Below are positions 62,235 to 64,000 of a DNA stretch of 64,000 nucleotides, one piece after another. Within the stretch, counting starts at the first letter, position 1, and the number at the start of each line of letters is the position of its first letter. Position numbers and translations under genes: made by a program. This stretch comes from Candidatus Merdisoma merdipullorum (GTDB lineage: Bacteria; Bacillota; Clostridia; Lachnospirales; Lachnospiraceae): positions 1 to 64,000 of the forward strand of contig DVLE01000015.1 of the NCBI GenBank assembly GCA_018715645.1. The letters run 5' to 3'. The notes beneath the pieces are model-generated. The model had not been told where the DNA came from. It searched no databases and saw nothing but the letters and a program-made list of their open reading frames with translations.

Positions 62235-62321
62235 TAAATGGTAAGAGTAAAAAAATGAAAAAAACAACGAAAAATAGCTGGGAAATACAGGAAATTATTC
62301 AACAAAACAGCGAGAGTAATT

Positions 62322-62354
62322 AAAATACAAGTTAAAACATAAAAAATACAAGTT
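62322..62354 (+). repeat. Direct repeat AAAATACAAGTT, possible AraR half-sites
   Basis: Identical 12-mers at 62322-62333 and 62343-62354, exactly 21 bp (two helical turns) apart, with a third ATACAAGT at 62143-62150. They lie between the promoter and the araR start. Confidence 0.5.
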
Positions 62355-62385
62355 GACACATTTTTACGGGCGGCAGGAGAACAGT

Positions 62386-63462
62386 ATGACGAAATATCAG
62401 AAGATCGCAGTCAGGCTTAAGGAGCAGATCGCAGATGGCACATATGGTCCCGGCGCCAAGCTTCCCTCGGAGCAGGAGCTGCGGGAACAGTTCGGCGTAA
62501 GCCGGCAGAGCGTACGGAAAGCCCTGGAGGTTCTGGAAAGTGAAGGACTTGTACGGGGGTATCAGGGAAAAGGAACCTATGTGGTGGATCCGGTCAGGGA
62601 AGAACAGGGGAAGAGCAAGCGGATCGCTGTGGTGACGACCTATGTGGACAATTACATATTTCCGAAGATTATACAGGGGATTGAACAGGTCTTGTCCGGA
62701 GAGGGCTTCCAGGTTCAGATCTCTTTTACCAACAACCGAATCCGAAAAGAGGAGGAGATTCTGGAAAGCCTCCTTGATCAGGGGCTGCGCGGCTTGATTA
62801 TCGAAGCCACAAAAAGCGCATTGCCCAATCCCAATCTGGGACTATACCGGAAGCTTCTGGAACAGGGCGTACAGGTACTGTTTCTGAACAGCGGATACCC
62901 GGAGCTTGATTGCCCGGTCGTGGCGCTGGACGACAGGGAAGCGGGAAGATGTGCGGCCCGCTATCTGCTGGATATGGGACACAAGGAGATCGGAGGGCTT
63001 CTGAAATCAGACGATGGCCAGGGACTGCGCCGCTACGAAGGCTTTCTGTCGGAGCTTCAGAAAGCAGGCGTCCATTCGGACGACAACCGCTTCGTCTGGT
63101 ATGACACGGGAGACATCGGTCATTTCGATCTCATGGAGAGGAGGCTTCTTGAGCGGCTCTCAGGCTGTACGGCGGTTCTGTGCTATAATGACGTGGCTGC
63201 GGTGGAGTTTATGGAGCTTCTGAAGCGGAACGGAATACGGATTCCGGAGGATTTGTCCATCGTCAGCATCGACGATACGGATCTGGCTGAGTACGGGGAC
63301 ACAGGTCTTTCTTCTGTCCATCATCCGAAGGAAAGACTGGGTGAAAAGGCGGCAAGGCAGATGCTTGCCATGGTCCGAAGAAGAGGGAACGAAGGACAGA
63401 ACGAAGGATATGAATTTGACGTATGGCTGGCCAAAAGGGAGTCCGTCAGGCGTTTAAGATAG
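62386..63462 (+). CDS. araR: AraR-type GntR/LacI-family regulator
   Basis: Arabinose-responsive repressor of 358 residues. It has a GntR winged helix at the N-terminus (YQKIAVRLKEQIADGTYGPG; LREQFGVSRQSVRKALEVLE near 36) and a LacI/periplasmic-binding-like sugar domain from about 80 (KRIAVVTTYVDNYIFPKIIQ), with YEGFLSEL and SIVSIDDTDLAEYG. The domain combination is characteristic of AraR. The ATG at 62386 follows AGGAGA by 5 bases. Directly upstream of araA, it should control itself and arabinose use. Confidence 0.9.
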   Translation: MTKYQKIAVRLKEQIADGTYGPGAKLPSEQELREQFGVSRQSVRKALEVLESEGLVRGYQGKGTYVVDPVREEQGKSKRIAVVTTYVDNYIFPKIIQGIEQVLSGEGFQVQISFTNNRIRKEEEILESLLDQGLRGLIIEATKSALPNPNLGLYRKLLEQGVQVLFLNSGYPELDCPVVALDDREAGRCAARYLLDMGHKEIGGLLKSDDGQGLRRYEGFLSELQKAGVHSDDNRFVWYDTGDIGHFDLMERRLLERLSGCTAVLCYNDVAAVEFMELLKRNGIRIPEDLSIVSIDDTDLAEYGDTGLSSVHHPKERLGEKAARQMLAMVRRRGNEGQNEGYEFDVWLAKRESVRRLR

Positions 63463-63519
63463 CAACAAATGAAAAATAAACATAAAAAGCTGTGAAAGCA
63501 GGCAATGGAGGGAAAGAAA

Positions 63520-64000
63520 GTGAAAAATTACAAGTTCTGGTTTGCAACTGGATCACAGGATCTGTATGGAGACGAGTGCCTGGAGCATGTGGCGGAGCAC
63601 TCCAAGAAGATTGTGGAAGGTCTGAATCAGTCCGGGATTCTGCCCTATGAGGTGGTGTGGAAGCCGACGCTGATCACTAATGAACTGATCCGAAAAACCT
63701 TCAATGAGGCAAATGCGGACGAGGAATGCGCGGGCGTCATCACCTGGATGCATACCTTTTCTCCGGCAAAGTCCTGGATTCTGGGACTGCAGGAGTACAG
63801 AAAGCCTCTGCTTCATCTGCATACACAGTTCAATGTGGAGATTCCCTACGATACCATCGACATGGACTTTATGAACGAGAACCAGTCTGCTCACGGAGAC
63901 CGGGAATACGGGCATATTGTGACGCGTATGGGCATCGAGCGCAAGGTCATCGTGGGACACTGGGCGGATGAGAAAGTGATCGGCCGTATCGCCTCCTGGA
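63520..64000 (+). CDS. araA: L-arabinose isomerase, truncated by window end
   Basis: Converts L-arabinose to L-ribulose. The N-terminal 160 residues are visible: KNYKFWFATGSQDLYGDECL, then AGVITWMHTFSPAKSWILGL near 75 and LHLHTQFNVEIPYDTIDMDF near 97, ending MNENQSAHGDREYGHIVTRM. The GTG start at 63520 has GGAGGG 7 bases upstream. The gene runs off the right edge; the catalytic Glu and His residues lie beyond it. It is 57 bp after araR and probably co-transcribed. Confidence 0.96.
   Translation, partial: MKNYKFWFATGSQDLYGDECLEHVAEHSKKIVEGLNQSGILPYEVVWKPTLITNELIRKTFNEANADEECAGVITWMHTFSPAKSWILGLQEYRKPLLHLHTQFNVEIPYDTIDMDFMNENQSAHGDREYGHIVTRMGIERKVIVGHWADEKVIGRIASW

Noticed and set aside
62353..62358. 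TTGACA at 62353 as the araR -35
   Set aside because: The start codon lies 28 bp downstream with no -10; it is part of a direct repeat. A full promoter is at 62206-62234.

Overview
The window looks like a chromosomal segment of a spore-forming member of the Lachnospiraceae (Clostridia, Bacillota). The evidence is gene content and order: a Gram-positive division and cell-wall cluster with two class B penicillin-binding proteins, sporulation sigma factors SigE and SigG with the protease SpoIIGA, YlmC/YmxH, strong AGGAGG-type ribosome binding sites, TTG and GTG starts, and a moderate GC content near 50 percent. The genus cannot be fixed from the sequence alone.

Layout. 1-11.5 kb: M18 aminopeptidase, DegV, a two-gene 2-hydroxyacyl-CoA-dehydratase-like module whose second gene is fused to its ATP-dependent activase, then the conserved run pyrH-frr-uppS-cdsA-dxr-rseP. 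This block is bracketed by inverted copies of a 130 bp hairpin element. 11.5-14 kb: repeat elements, a serine recombinase and a Sel1-repeat membrane protein, probably an acquired patch. 14-18 kb: ychF, an SseB-like gene, udp and dedA. 18-31.4 kb: the division/wall cluster mraZ-rsmH-ftsL-PBP-PBP-mraY-murD-ftsW-murA-ftsQ-ftsZ, with a promoter and three in-phase MraZ boxes ahead of mraZ. 31.5-41.5 kb: alcohol and aldehyde dehydrogenases, spoIIGA-sigE on the minus strand, an ECF sigma factor coupled to a membrane beta-propeller protein, an ABC-F protein with an attenuator-type leader, and sigG on the minus strand. 41.5-49 kb: CarD-type regulator, BlaI/M56 pair, ylmC, nrdR, a transporter-phosphatase fusion, M24 peptidase, efp and a decayed gene. 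49.5-50.3 kb: a noncoding patch with a 54 bp tandem stem-loop array, palindromes and tRNA-Arg(CCG). 50.5-64 kb: three poorly characterised genes, gdhA, rluF, ligA, a HAD phosphatase, glgB, an MscS channel, then araR and the start of araA, which is cut by the window end.

How the genes work together. Most genes are core: lipid carrier synthesis (dxr, uppS), phospholipid precursor (cdsA), site-2 protease (rseP), wall precursor synthesis and septation, translation (frr, efp, rluF), and replication/repair (ligA, nrdR). Sporulation control sits beside the division cluster. The spoIIGA-sigE promoter has a long spacer with 0A-like boxes, and sigG has a SigF-type promoter, so the stage-specific cascade can be read from the DNA.

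The most unusual signals are noncoding: a family of about 130-146 bp hairpin elements that keep a conserved core while their long arms change sequence but stay self-complementary; a tandem array of identical small stem-loops; a 45-nt sequence conserved behind two unrelated terminator-like hairpins; and GGATGT-containing direct repeats upstream of a small helical protein. Unusual proteins are the dehydratase-activase fusion, an EamA-YqeG fusion, and a PBP with KTA in place of KTG.
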